This document shows positions 8,066-15,212 of a stretch of 21,152 nt of DNA, in pieces; the first letter of the stretch is position 1, and every line of letters begins with the position of its first letter. The DNA is taken from positions 1 through 21,152 of the forward strand of contig DAIDAH010000010.1 of NCBI GenBank assembly GCA_027310735.1. The letters are read 5' to 3'. Below the pieces are notes generated by a model. That model had not been told where the DNA came from. It was given only the letters and a program-made list of their open reading frames with translations, and did no database searches. The DNA comes from Methylotenera sp. (lineage in GTDB: Bacteria; Pseudomonadota; Gammaproteobacteria; Burkholderiales; Methylophilaceae). The position numbers and the translations under genes are program-made.

Positions 8066-8206
8066 ATGAGAAAGCTTTTATTAGGTTTACTGTTTGCTCT
8101 TGCTTTTAATGCTGTACCTGTTGCTTATGCTGATGAAGCATTACCAGAAATTGCACCTGTTGATGAACCAGCAATCCCCGCGTTAGATGCCCCGGCAACA
8201 GAATAA
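8066..8206 (+). CDS. Orphan small secreted acidic peptide
   Basis: This is a 46-codon gene of no family I recognise. It is preceded by a near-perfect Shine-Dalgarno sequence (GAGGAG, 8055-8060, 5-base spacer) and followed 24 bases later by a strong terminator, so it looks expressed. The product has a clean signal peptide: basic MRK, hydrophobic LLLGLLFALAFNAVPV, then AYA with cleavage predicted after residue 22. The mature part is only about 24 residues, rich in Ala, Pro, Asp and Glu with no basic residue, and would be strongly acidic in the periplasm or outside the cell. There is no Cys and so no lipobox. It sits between lysA and the convergent purU. Function is unknown. Confidence 0.75.
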   Translation: MRKLLLGLLFALAFNAVPVAYADEALPEIAPVDEPAIPALDAPATE

Positions 8207-8226
8207 ATCATGTAATTATTAAAACT

Positions 8227-8259
8227 AAAAAGGCGATGCATATATGCATCGCCTTTTTT
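8227..8259. terminator. Perfect bidirectional rho-independent terminator
   Basis: A 24-base perfect palindrome (8231-8254; half-site AGGCGATGCATA) is flanked by AAAA on the left and a T run on the right. It forms a stem followed by a U tract on either strand, so it can end both the plus-strand micropeptide transcript and the convergent purU transcript. Confidence 0.92.
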
Positions 8260-8288
8260 ATTACTGCATTCTTATAGCAAAAAGAATT

Positions 8289-9143
8289 CTAATCAAAAAT
8301 CACCGTCTTATTTGCATACAGCAAAATTCGGCTTTCAATATGCCAGCGCACCGCTTTGGATAATACGATGCGCTCTAAATCACGACCTTTCTGAATCAAA
8401 TCTTCTACTTGGTCGCGGTGCGAGATGCGGTCAATATCCTGCTCAATAATCGGACCTTCATCCAACACTTCTGTCACATAATGGCTAGTAGCGCCAATCA
8501 GCTTTACGCCACGCTCAAAGGCTCTGTGATATGGTCTTGCACCAATAAATGCCGGTAGAAACGAATGATGAATATTAATAATTTGTTTAGGATAACGCGC
8601 CACAAAATCTGGCGATAGAATTTGCATGTAGCGTGCCAGCACGATTAAATCAATTTCATATTCAGCAAACAAGGCGAACTGTCTAGCTTCTGCGTCGGCC
8701 TTATTATCTTTAGTCACTTCAATATGATGAAAGTCAACGCCGTAGAATTTTGCCAGCGCCTCAGTATCGCGATGGTTACTGATAATTAGCGGAATCTCAC
8801 ACACCAGTTCCCCATTTTTATGGCGATGCAACAAATCTGCCAGACAGTGGTCATATTGCGACACCATGATTGCAACACGCAACGGCTTTTGTGAGAGCTT
8901 AAGTTGCCACTCCATATTAAAGCGACGCGCCACCTCAGAAAAATGTTGTTCAAAGTCTGCAGGATCAAATGAAAAGCCAGCCAAATCCCATTCAACACGC
9001 ATTAAAAACAAATTATTTTCGGCGTCTTGGTGCTGATCAGCGTGCAGAATATTGGCATTGTGCTGATACAAAAAATCAGCGATTGCAGCAACAATGCCCT
9101 TACTGTCCGGACAGGTAATTAAAAGGGTTGCAGTATTTTTCAT
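8289..9143 (-). CDS. purU: Formyltetrahydrofolate deformylase
   Basis: PurU hydrolyses 10-formyl-tetrahydrofolate to formate and tetrahydrofolate, balancing one-carbon pools and, in some bacteria, supplying formate for PurT. The 284-residue protein has an N-terminal ACT-type regulatory domain (about residues 6-85, LLITCPDSKGIVAAIADFL) and a C-terminal formyltransferase-fold domain. Catalytic residues are visible in NIHHSFLP (190-197, Asn and His) and the Asp of VTEVLDEGP (Asp228). The start at 9143 has no clear Shine-Dalgarno sequence but gives the expected N-terminus. The gene is divergent from ispH and converges on a shared terminator. In a methylotroph this enzyme would also link tetrahydrofolate-bound carbon to formate; that role is inferred. 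Confidence 0.96.
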   Translation of the reverse strand: MKNTATLLITCPDSKGIVAAIADFLYQHNANILHADQHQDAENNLFLMRVEWDLAGFSFDPADFEQHFSEVARRFNMEWQLKLSQKPLRVAIMVSQYDHCLADLLHRHKNGELVCEIPLIISNHRDTEALAKFYGVDFHHIEVTKDNKADAEARQFALFAEYEIDLIVLARYMQILSPDFVARYPKQIINIHHSFLPAFIGARPYHRAFERGVKLIGATSHYVTEVLDEGPIIEQDIDRISHRDQVEDLIQKGRDLERIVLSKAVRWHIESRILLYANKTVIFD

Positions 9144-9145
9144 GT

Positions 9146-9171
9146 TTTAAGCATGCTTGAAATTTAAGCAT
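9146..9171. repeat. Direct repeat and palindrome just upstream of purU
   Basis: TTTAAGCAT occurs twice, at 9146-9154 and 9163-9171, 17 bases apart. The first copy overlaps the palindrome AAGCATGCTT (9149-9158). These lie within 30 bases upstream of the purU start codon, where a ribosome binding site would be expected. This could be an operator or leader element; nothing more can be said from sequence. Confidence 0.3.
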
Positions 9172-9289
9172 ATCCTGATTTAGGTTAATATGTGCATTAT
9201 CCCAGATTTTCCATTAGGACGCGAAAAACCGCCTAATTCTCGAGCCTGAGATTGCACCTTCGAGTTAATTTAGTGAATATAAAGAACAT

Positions 9290-10285
9290 ATGGCAGAAAA
9301 GAATCAACCCATCGATATTTTATTGGCAAACCCGCGCGGCTTTTGTGCTGGCGTTGACCGCGCCATTATTATCGTTGAACAAGCGCTGGAAAAGTTTGGT
9401 GCCCCGATTTATGTGCGCCATGAAGTTGTTCACAACAAATTTGTTGTTGATGAGCTACGTGCCAAAGGCGCAGTATTTATTGAAGAGTTAGACGAAATCC
9501 CGACCGGCAACACAGTCATTTTCAGCGCACATGGCGTTTCAAAAGCGGTACGTGCCGAAGCCGATGCACGCGGCCTCATAGCATTTGATGCGACTTGCCC
9601 GCTCGTGACCAAGGTACATATTGAAGTGGCCAAGATGCGAGCCGCCGGCATGGAAATTATTATGATTGGCCATAAAGGACACCCTGAAGTAGAAGGCACT
9701 ATGGGGCAAGCTGAGGGCAGCGACGAACAAGAGTCTCATACAGGTATGTACTTAGTTGAAACACCGCAAGATGTCGCTAATTTAACTGTAAAAGATCCAC
9801 TTAAGTTAGCCTTTGTCACCCAGACCACACTTTCTATTGATGACGCCAGCTTAGTCATCAATGCACTAAAGACCAGATTTCCGGAAATTAATGCGCCTAA
9901 GAGTGATGATATTTGTTACGCGACACAAAATCGCCAAGATGCGGTAAAGATTATGACCAAAGGCTGCGACCTAGTCATTATCATTGGCTCACCTAACAGT
10001 TCTAACTCCAATCGTTTACGTGAGGTTGCGGAGCACCAAGGGGTTGATGCCTACATGGTAGACAATGCCAGCTTCCTTAAACCAGAATGGTTAATCGGCA
10101 AAAAGAAAATTGGTGTCTCCGCAGGTGCATCCGCACCTGAGGTATTGGTGCAAGAAGTCATTGCCGCCTTACAACAACTCGGCGCCAGCCAAGTGCAAGA
10201 GCTACAGGGTGTAATTGAACATGTCGTATTTCAACTACCAAAAAACCTCGTCAATGCCAGCCGCAATGTAAAAGCCGAGCAATAA
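9290..10285 (+). CDS. ispH: 4-hydroxy-3-methylbut-2-enyl diphosphate reductase
   Basis: IspH (LytB) is the [4Fe-4S] enzyme that makes IPP and DMAPP from HMBPP, the last step of the MEP isoprenoid pathway. The 331-residue protein carries the three cluster cysteines C19 (GFCAGV), C103 (ATCPLV) and C209 (DDICYATQNRQ). The substrate/proton-relay motifs HEVVHN (44-49) and HPEVEGT (131-137, catalytic Glu133) and the SNSNRL motif (238-243) are present. Start ATG at 9290 gives a normal N-terminus; the ribosome binding site is weak. It is the first gene of a plus-strand cluster with nudB 6 bases downstream. The FKBP-type isomerase gene often found just before ispH is absent; purU is there instead, divergently oriented. 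Confidence 0.97.
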   Translation: MAEKNQPIDILLANPRGFCAGVDRAIIIVEQALEKFGAPIYVRHEVVHNKFVVDELRAKGAVFIEELDEIPTGNTVIFSAHGVSKAVRAEADARGLIAFDATCPLVTKVHIEVAKMRAAGMEIIMIGHKGHPEVEGTMGQAEGSDEQESHTGMYLVETPQDVANLTVKDPLKLAFVTQTTLSIDDASLVINALKTRFPEINAPKSDDICYATQNRQDAVKIMTKGCDLVIIIGSPNSSNSNRLREVAEHQGVDAYMVDNASFLKPEWLIGKKKIGVSAGASAPEVLVQEVIAALQQLGASQVQELQGVIEHVVFQLPKNLVNASRNVKAEQ

Positions 10286-10291
10286 ACACAT

Positions 10292-10738
10292 ATGTTCAAA
10301 ACCCCAGTTTCGGCATTAGTGCTTATCTACACGCCTGATCTACAGGTACTTATCATGGAGCGTACTGATAAAAAAGGATTTTGGCAATCAGTCACAGGCA
10401 GTCTGGAGCAAGGTGAGACGCCCCTACAAACGGCTATTCGTGAAGTACGTGAAGAAACTGGCTTAGATGCCTCACAATATGACTTACAAGACTGGCACGC
10501 ATCCAATGTGTACGAAATTTACCCACACTGGCGGCATCGCTATGCGCCGAATATCACCCATAATACCGAGCATTTATTTGGCCTATGTCTACCTGCAACT
10601 TTACCCGTCAAACTGGCTCCAAATGAACACGTGCAATATCAATGGGTAGACTGGCGTGAAGCCGCGCAACGTGTATTCTCTTGGACAAATGTAGATGCAC
10701 TCAAAAGACTAGGTGAGCAACATCGATTAACGCTATAA
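10292..10738 (+). CDS. nudB: Dihydroneopterin triphosphate diphosphatase (Nudix)
   Basis: NudB removes pyrophosphate from dihydroneopterin triphosphate in folate synthesis. The 148-residue protein has a complete Nudix box: G36-x5-E42-x7-R50-E51-V-R-E54-E55-x-G57-L58, which binds the catalytic metals. N-terminal KTPVSALVLIY and the NVYEIYPHWRHRYAP segment (about residues 70-84) match NudB better than MutT or RppH. It starts 6 bases after ispH and is surely cotranscribed. The exact substrate is inferred from family resemblance; another Nudix substrate is possible. Confidence 0.88.
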   Translation: MFKTPVSALVLIYTPDLQVLIMERTDKKGFWQSVTGSLEQGETPLQTAIREVREETGLDASQYDLQDWHASNVYEIYPHWRHRYAPNITHNTEHLFGLCLPATLPVKLAPNEHVQYQWVDWREAAQRVFSWTNVDALKRLGEQHRLTL

Positions 10739-10780
10739 AATAATCACTTTAAACATTAACGCTTTCACGAAATATCAACT

Positions 10781-11878
10781 ATGCAAACTGCCCCCATTAA
10801 ATTTGAACGTTTTCAAGCCGCTGACGATGCCGATTGCCAGCGCCGCATTATTGCGGCCAAAGAAAAACTTGGCTCACGCCTCGTGATTCTAGGCCATCAC
10901 TATCAAAATGAGGGCGTGTATCGCCATGCTGATTACACTGGTGACTCACTCAAACTATCACGCTATACCGAAAATCTGGATGCCGAATTCATCGTATTTT
11001 TAGGCGTGCATTTCATGGCTGAAGTGGCTGACATTCTAAGTCGTCCAGAGCAGATCGCCATTTTGCCAGATCTTTCCGCAGGTTGTTCAATGGCTGACAT
11101 GGCAAATCTTGCCAAAGTTGAGCGTAGCTACCGTGAACTGAATAAAGTGCTTAATTTCGATGAGCAGATCACCCCCGTTACTTACATTAACTCAGCGGCA
11201 GACCTGAAAGCGTTTTGTGGCGAGCATGGAGGCATTGTCTGCACCAGCACCAACGCACCTAAGATTCTGGAATGGGCTTTTGCACAACGCGAAAAAGTGC
11301 TGTTCTTCCCCGACCAAAATCTAGGTCGCTGGTCTGGTCATAAAATGGGCATTCCACTAGAACAAATGCCGATTTGGGATCCTGACCAACCAATGGGCGG
11401 TTTGACGGTTGAACAAATTAAAAATGCAAAAATCTTGCTATGGAAAGGTCATTGCGCTGTCCATCAAATGTTCCGGTTGCAAAACATTGAAAAATTCCGT
11501 GCCGAACATCCCGATGGCTTTGTGATTTCACACCCAGAAGCACCATTTGAGGTTTGCCTGAATTCAGACTATGTAGGTTCAACTGAATACATCTTAAAAA
11601 CTGTTAGTGAAGCACCTGCTGGCACTAAGTGGCTGGTAGGTACTGAGCTTAATCTGGTCAATCGTCTGGCTGAGAACATGAAGCCCGAAGGTAAACTGGT
11701 GCAGTTCATGAGCCATGTAGTGTGTGAATGCTCGACCATGGCACGTATTGACCCACAGCACTTGGCTTGGACACTGGAAAACTTGGTGGAAGGTAATGTT
11801 GTTAACCAGATTAAAGTGCCAGAGCACGAAGCCAAGTTGGCTAAGTTAACCTTAGAGCGCATGTTGGCGGCGTCTTAA
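10781..11878 (+). CDS. nadA: Quinolinate synthase A
   Basis: NadA condenses iminoaspartate (from NadB) with dihydroxyacetone phosphate to quinolinate, the first committed intermediate of NAD synthesis. The 365-residue protein is the three-domain form, comparable in length to E. coli NadA. Likely [4Fe-4S] ligands are C102 (GCSMAD), C225 (KGHCAVH) and one of C315/C317 (VVCECSTM). Substrate-binding motifs include GHHYQ (38-42), the segment around SHPEAPFEVC (250-259) and GTELNLVNRL (287-296). It lies 42 bases after nudB and one base before the HIT gene, so it is probably part of the ispH-nudB-nadA-HIT transcription unit. nadB and nadC are not in the window. Confidence 0.96.
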   Translation: MQTAPIKFERFQAADDADCQRRIIAAKEKLGSRLVILGHHYQNEGVYRHADYTGDSLKLSRYTENLDAEFIVFLGVHFMAEVADILSRPEQIAILPDLSAGCSMADMANLAKVERSYRELNKVLNFDEQITPVTYINSAADLKAFCGEHGGIVCTSTNAPKILEWAFAQREKVLFFPDQNLGRWSGHKMGIPLEQMPIWDPDQPMGGLTVEQIKNAKILLWKGHCAVHQMFRLQNIEKFRAEHPDGFVISHPEAPFEVCLNSDYVGSTEYILKTVSEAPAGTKWLVGTELNLVNRLAENMKPEGKLVQFMSHVVCECSTMARIDPQHLAWTLENLVEGNVVNQIKVPEHEAKLAKLTLERMLAAS

Positions 11879-11879
11879 C

Positions 11880-12326
11880 ATGGTGGCAGATTTGCAAAAC
11901 TGCCCGCTCTGCCAGCCTTGCCAGAGTCCAATCTTGTGGCAGGATGATTTTTGCCGTGTAGTACTGCTGAATGACGCCGATTACCCAGCCTATTGCCGCG
12001 TTGAATTACTGGCGCATGTCAAAGAAATGACCGACTTGCCGCCAGCCCAACGCGCACGCATGATGAAAACTGTGTTCTCTGTAGAAACCGCACTGCGGGA
12101 GATTTTTAATCCAGCTAAAATCAATTTGGCCAGCCTAGGTAATAAAACACCGCATATACACTGGCATGTGATTCCACGCTTTGAAAATGACAAACACTTT
12201 CCAAATTCGCATTGGGGTGAAGCAATGCGCGATAGCTCAGCTGGGGCACTGAGTGAGCAAACGATAAAAGCGCTCACCGAAAAAGTTAGCGCCTACATAC
12301 GCTGTGCGCTAGATGTAACAGCCTAG
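11880..12326 (+). CDS. HIT-family nucleotide hydrolase/transferase
   Basis: This 148-residue protein is a histidine-triad protein. The triad H92-x-H94-x-H96 lies in PHIHWHVIPRF and the central His would act on nucleotide phosphoramidate or ester substrates. N-terminal NCPLCQPC (C8, C11, C14) could bind zinc as in some HIT branches. The segment VELLAHVKEMTDLP is the usual region before the long helix. The exact substrate cannot be told from sequence. The ATG follows the nadA stop by one base, suggesting coupling. Its TAG stop overlaps the stop codon of the convergent ferredoxin gene by 2 bases. Confidence 0.9.
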   Translation: MVADLQNCPLCQPCQSPILWQDDFCRVVLLNDADYPAYCRVELLAHVKEMTDLPPAQRARMMKTVFSVETALREIFNPAKINLASLGNKTPHIHWHVIPRFENDKHFPNSHWGEAMRDSSAGALSEQTIKALTEKVSAYIRCALDVTA

Positions 12327-12634
12327 ACCACTAGCCTTTCGACAATTTTACCGTTGATAATATGTGAGTCGATAATCTCATCAATATCTTCGTTATCGAC
12401 AAAGGTGTACCAAATCGCTTGCGGGTAAACCACTAGCAAAGGTCCTTCGCCACAGCGGTCAAAACAGCCTGCGCGGTTAATACGCACTTTATCCTCGCCA
12501 TTCAAACCCAACTTTTTGATACGCGCTTTCATATGGTCGAAAGCGGCTTCGGCACCCTTATCAGTGCAGCACGCCGCGCCATCGTCACGTTTGTTGAGGC
12601 AGAAAAATACATGGTGTTGATAGTAGTTAGTCAT
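12323..12634 (-). CDS. Thioredoxin-like [2Fe-2S] ferredoxin
   Basis: This 103-residue protein belongs to the thioredoxin-fold [2Fe-2S] ferredoxins (NuoE/Shethna-like). The cluster cysteines are visible as C12, C22 or C23, C57 and C61 (FFCLNK, AACCTDKG, RAGCFDRCGEGP). It probably carries electrons in the cytoplasm; the partner is unknown. It follows the TonB-like gene on the same strand after a 132-base gap that holds a candidate promoter, so it may be its own unit. The 3' end overlaps the convergent HIT gene. Confidence 0.9.
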   Translation of the reverse strand: MTNYYQHHVFFCLNKRDDGAACCTDKGAEAAFDHMKARIKKLGLNGEDKVRINRAGCFDRCGEGPLLVVYPQAIWYTFVDNEDIDEIIDSHIINGKIVERLVV

Positions 12635-12646
12635 ATAAATTTTCTC

Positions 12647-12676
12647 GTTATATTAATTGGAAATATTCTGCTTCAA
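12647..12676 (-). promoter_or_regulatory. Candidate promoter of the ferredoxin gene
   Basis: Read on the minus strand, TTGAAG (12671-12676) and TATAAC (12647-12652) are spaced 18 bases apart. Transcription would begin near 12640, only a few bases before the ATG at 12634, so the mRNA would be almost leaderless. This agrees with the poor Shine-Dalgarno sequence. Supported only by box similarity. Confidence 0.3.
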
Positions 12677-12766
12677 AAGCGTCATAATCAAGAAAGTAAG
12701 CTTAAGACAGTACGATTAGTACGACGAAGTGAAACTGACGCCGAGTATGGCGATTTTCAAGCAGAA

Positions 12767-13756
12767 TTACTCAGTGGCGAGGTTATCTTCTTTGGTAAAC
12801 GTCCACGTCCGCGTAATACTCAAAATATCAATGTCTTTACTTACATCATCAGGAAAGCGTGCATACGGCGCAGCCAGTTCTACAATATGCTTCGCTGCTT
12901 CATCCAGCACTTTATGTCCTGAACTACGATTGATTTCAATATCCTCAATGCTACCATCAGCCCTGATAGATACTGTCATTTGCAATTGACCATAGAGCTT
13001 CAAATCTCTGGCAGCCTCGGGGTAATTCAAGTTACCCACTTTTTCCACTTTCTGGCGCCACGCATCAACATACATCGCATAACGATACTCTTTAGCACGT
13101 GCACCGATAAATTTACGCTTAGGACGCTTCTGATAATCATCTTGCTGTTTGGATATCAATGCCTCAAGGCGATCCATCTCTAAAGCGGCAGCTGTAATAT
13201 CCTGATAATTAAGTGTTTTATTCGGCAAGGCTTGAGTACCTGTACCAGACTCTGTCGCTACGGCCTTCTGCACCAGCTTTGACTCTACGACCACTGGCGA
13301 GTGCAATTGCGTCATCAGCTCTTGTGCTTGCTTCTCCAGCAATGCCACATGTTTTTGCTCGCGCGTTTCCTCTGCGGTTTGTTTCGCAGATGGACCACCC
13401 GCTTTTGCTTCTGCAACTGGATTCTCAGTAAACTCAGTTTTTTGCTGCTTTAACGCAGGTAACGCTGTTTTCATTTTGCGATCTTGATCGGTATTGCCGC
13501 CACGATCTAAATTAGCCTGTGCAAAGGCATCTGCATTTTCTGGCCTGCTGCTGGTTTTGGCATTGACTAAAAACACTTCTAAAACCGGCAGTTGATCTTT
13601 GAATTTTTTAAGTTCCGGCTGAAACTTAATGCTAAGAATGACTGCATGCAAGAGTAATGACACCCAAATAGCAATACTCATCACACTCATTGTTTTGAAT
13701 TTAACAGTGAGCGCAGCCAAAGCTTTTCCTTCCTTGATTTTAAGTGCAGTAACCAA
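12767..13756 (-). CDS. TonB-family (TonB C-terminal domain) energy transducer-like protein
   Basis: This 329-residue (longest form) protein is anchored in the inner membrane and reaches into the periplasm. A transmembrane segment at about residues 26-44 (SIAIWVSLLLHAVILSIKF) contains His37 in the SxxxH pattern needed by TonB to couple to ExbB/ExbD. A Gln/Glu/Ala/Lys-rich, probably helical middle follows (about 85-215), then a TonB C-terminal domain (about 235-325) with YPEAARDLKLYGQLQMTVSI and DGSIEDIEINRSSG. The longest frame begins with TTG at 13756, 3 bases after the mpl stop, with no ribosome binding site. A TTG at 13720 with AAGGAAGGA upstream or the ATG at 13690 are plausible alternatives. 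No exbB/exbD nearby. TolA-like function is an alternative. Confidence 0.82.
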   Translation of the reverse strand: MVTALKIKEGKALAALTVKFKTMSVMSIAIWVSLLLHAVILSIKFQPELKKFKDQLPVLEVFLVNAKTSSRPENADAFAQANLDRGGNTDQDRKMKTALPALKQQKTEFTENPVAEAKAGGPSAKQTAEETREQKHVALLEKQAQELMTQLHSPVVVESKLVQKAVATESGTGTQALPNKTLNYQDITAAALEMDRLEALISKQQDDYQKRPKRKFIGARAKEYRYAMYVDAWRQKVEKVGNLNYPEAARDLKLYGQLQMTVSIRADGSIEDIEINRSSGHKVLDEAAKHIVELAAPYARFPDDVSKDIDILSITRTWTFTKEDNLATE

Positions 13757-13759
13757 AAG

Positions 13760-15151
13760 TTAGCCTGCGTTTAAGGTTTCCAGCAGCCTCTGATGAATAC
13801 CACCAAAGCCGCCGTTACTCATGATTAACACTTGATCACCTGATTGAGCTTCACTAGCAATCGCAGCAATCATGGCATCTAAATCATCGTAGACTTTAGA
13901 TTTTGCACTAATTGGGGCTAATGCTTCAGCCGCATCCCAACCTAGATTTGCACCATAACAAAACACCAAATCGGCATCTTTCAGGCTGGCTGGCAGTGCG
14001 CTTTTCATCACACCAAGCTTCATGGTGTTGGAGCGTGGCTCCAGCACCGCCAATATACGCGCCTTGCCGACCTTGCTACGTAAGCCTGCGACGGTGGTTT
14101 CAATGGCGGTAGGGTGATGCGCAAAGTCGTCATAAACGGTCACGCCATTCACTTCACCGCGCACTTCCATGCGACGTTTTACATTTTTAAATTCGCCTAA
14201 AGCTTCAATGGCGATACAAGGTGCCACACCAACATGACGCGCTGCGGCAATCACAGCCAGCGCATTCATTCTGTTATGCTCACCTAACATTTCCCAGCTG
14301 ACTCGCGCTTGACGCTCACCTTTAAAGATCACATCAAAACTACCATTCGCATCTAAATTGGTCGCTTGCCAATCGGCATCTGTGCCAAACTTTTCTACTG
14401 GTGTCCAACAGCCTTTTTCAATCACCCGCTGCAAACTGGTTTCTTTGCCATTCGCCACCACTAAACCCTGCTGCGGAACCGTGCGCACCAAGTGGTGAAA
14501 TTGTCTTTCAATCGCCGCTAAGTCATCAAAAATATCCGCATGGTCAAACTCAAGGTTATTCAATACGGCGGTACGTGGGCGATAGTGGACGAACTTAGAG
14601 CGTTTATCGAAAAATGCCGTGTCATACTCGTCGGCCTCAATCACAAAGAAAGGTGAAGTGCTGTTCGCATCCTGCTTGCTCTTCGCTAAAGCAGGCGTTT
14701 GCGGCAAACGCGCAGAAATACCGAAATTCTCCGGCACACCACCAATCAAAAAGCCTGGCGCCAAACCCGCATACTCCAACACCCAAGCCAACATAGAGCT
14801 GGTCGTGGTTTTACCATGTGTACCCGCTACTGCCAACACCCACTTGCCTTGCAGTACATTTTCCGCCAGCCACTGGGGCCCTGAGATATAAGGTAAGCCT
14901 TGGTTTAAAATCTCCTCCATCAACGGATTACCGCGTGAAACCACGTTACCAATCACATATATATCGGGATTTAGCTTCGTTTGCTCTGGCGAAAAACCTT
15001 CGATAAGCTCAATGCCCTGCGCCTCAAGCTGCGTGCTCATCGGTGGATAAACATTGGCGTCACAACCTGTGACTTTGTGGCCGGCAGCCTTGGCCAGCGC
15101 AGCAATACCGCCCATGAACGTGCCGCAGATGCCTAAGATGTGAATATGCAT
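13760..15151 (-). CDS. mpl: UDP-N-acetylmuramate:L-Ala-gamma-D-Glu-meso-DAP ligase
   Basis: Mpl reuses murein tripeptide from cell-wall turnover by joining it to UDP-MurNAc in the cytoplasm with ATP. The 463-residue protein is a Mur ligase of normal Mpl length. It starts MHIHILGICGTFMGGIAALA, the Mpl-type Rossmann N-terminus (G-x-C-G-T-F-M instead of the MurC pattern). The ATP loop AGTHGKTTT lies at about 109-117. The Mur ligase C-domain motif DDFAHHPTAI follows the VRGEVNGV strand. It lies 61 bases after metH and just upstream of the TonB-like gene on the same strand. Confidence 0.95.
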   Translation of the reverse strand: MHIHILGICGTFMGGIAALAKAAGHKVTGCDANVYPPMSTQLEAQGIELIEGFSPEQTKLNPDIYVIGNVVSRGNPLMEEILNQGLPYISGPQWLAENVLQGKWVLAVAGTHGKTTTSSMLAWVLEYAGLAPGFLIGGVPENFGISARLPQTPALAKSKQDANSTSPFFVIEADEYDTAFFDKRSKFVHYRPRTAVLNNLEFDHADIFDDLAAIERQFHHLVRTVPQQGLVVANGKETSLQRVIEKGCWTPVEKFGTDADWQATNLDANGSFDVIFKGERQARVSWEMLGEHNRMNALAVIAAARHVGVAPCIAIEALGEFKNVKRRMEVRGEVNGVTVYDDFAHHPTAIETTVAGLRSKVGKARILAVLEPRSNTMKLGVMKSALPASLKDADLVFCYGANLGWDAAEALAPISAKSKVYDDLDAMIAAIASEAQSGDQVLIMSNGGFGGIHQRLLETLNAG

Positions 15152-15212
15152 ATAGTTTGACTGAGTTAAGTTATTTTAATTGTTATGATTTTGCATTCAG
15201 AAAACCTGCTCA

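Noticed and set aside
12533..12922. 129-codon plus-strand open frame spanning the ferredoxin start and the end of the TonB-like gene
   Set aside because: It is antisense to two supported genes and has no motif or ribosome binding site.
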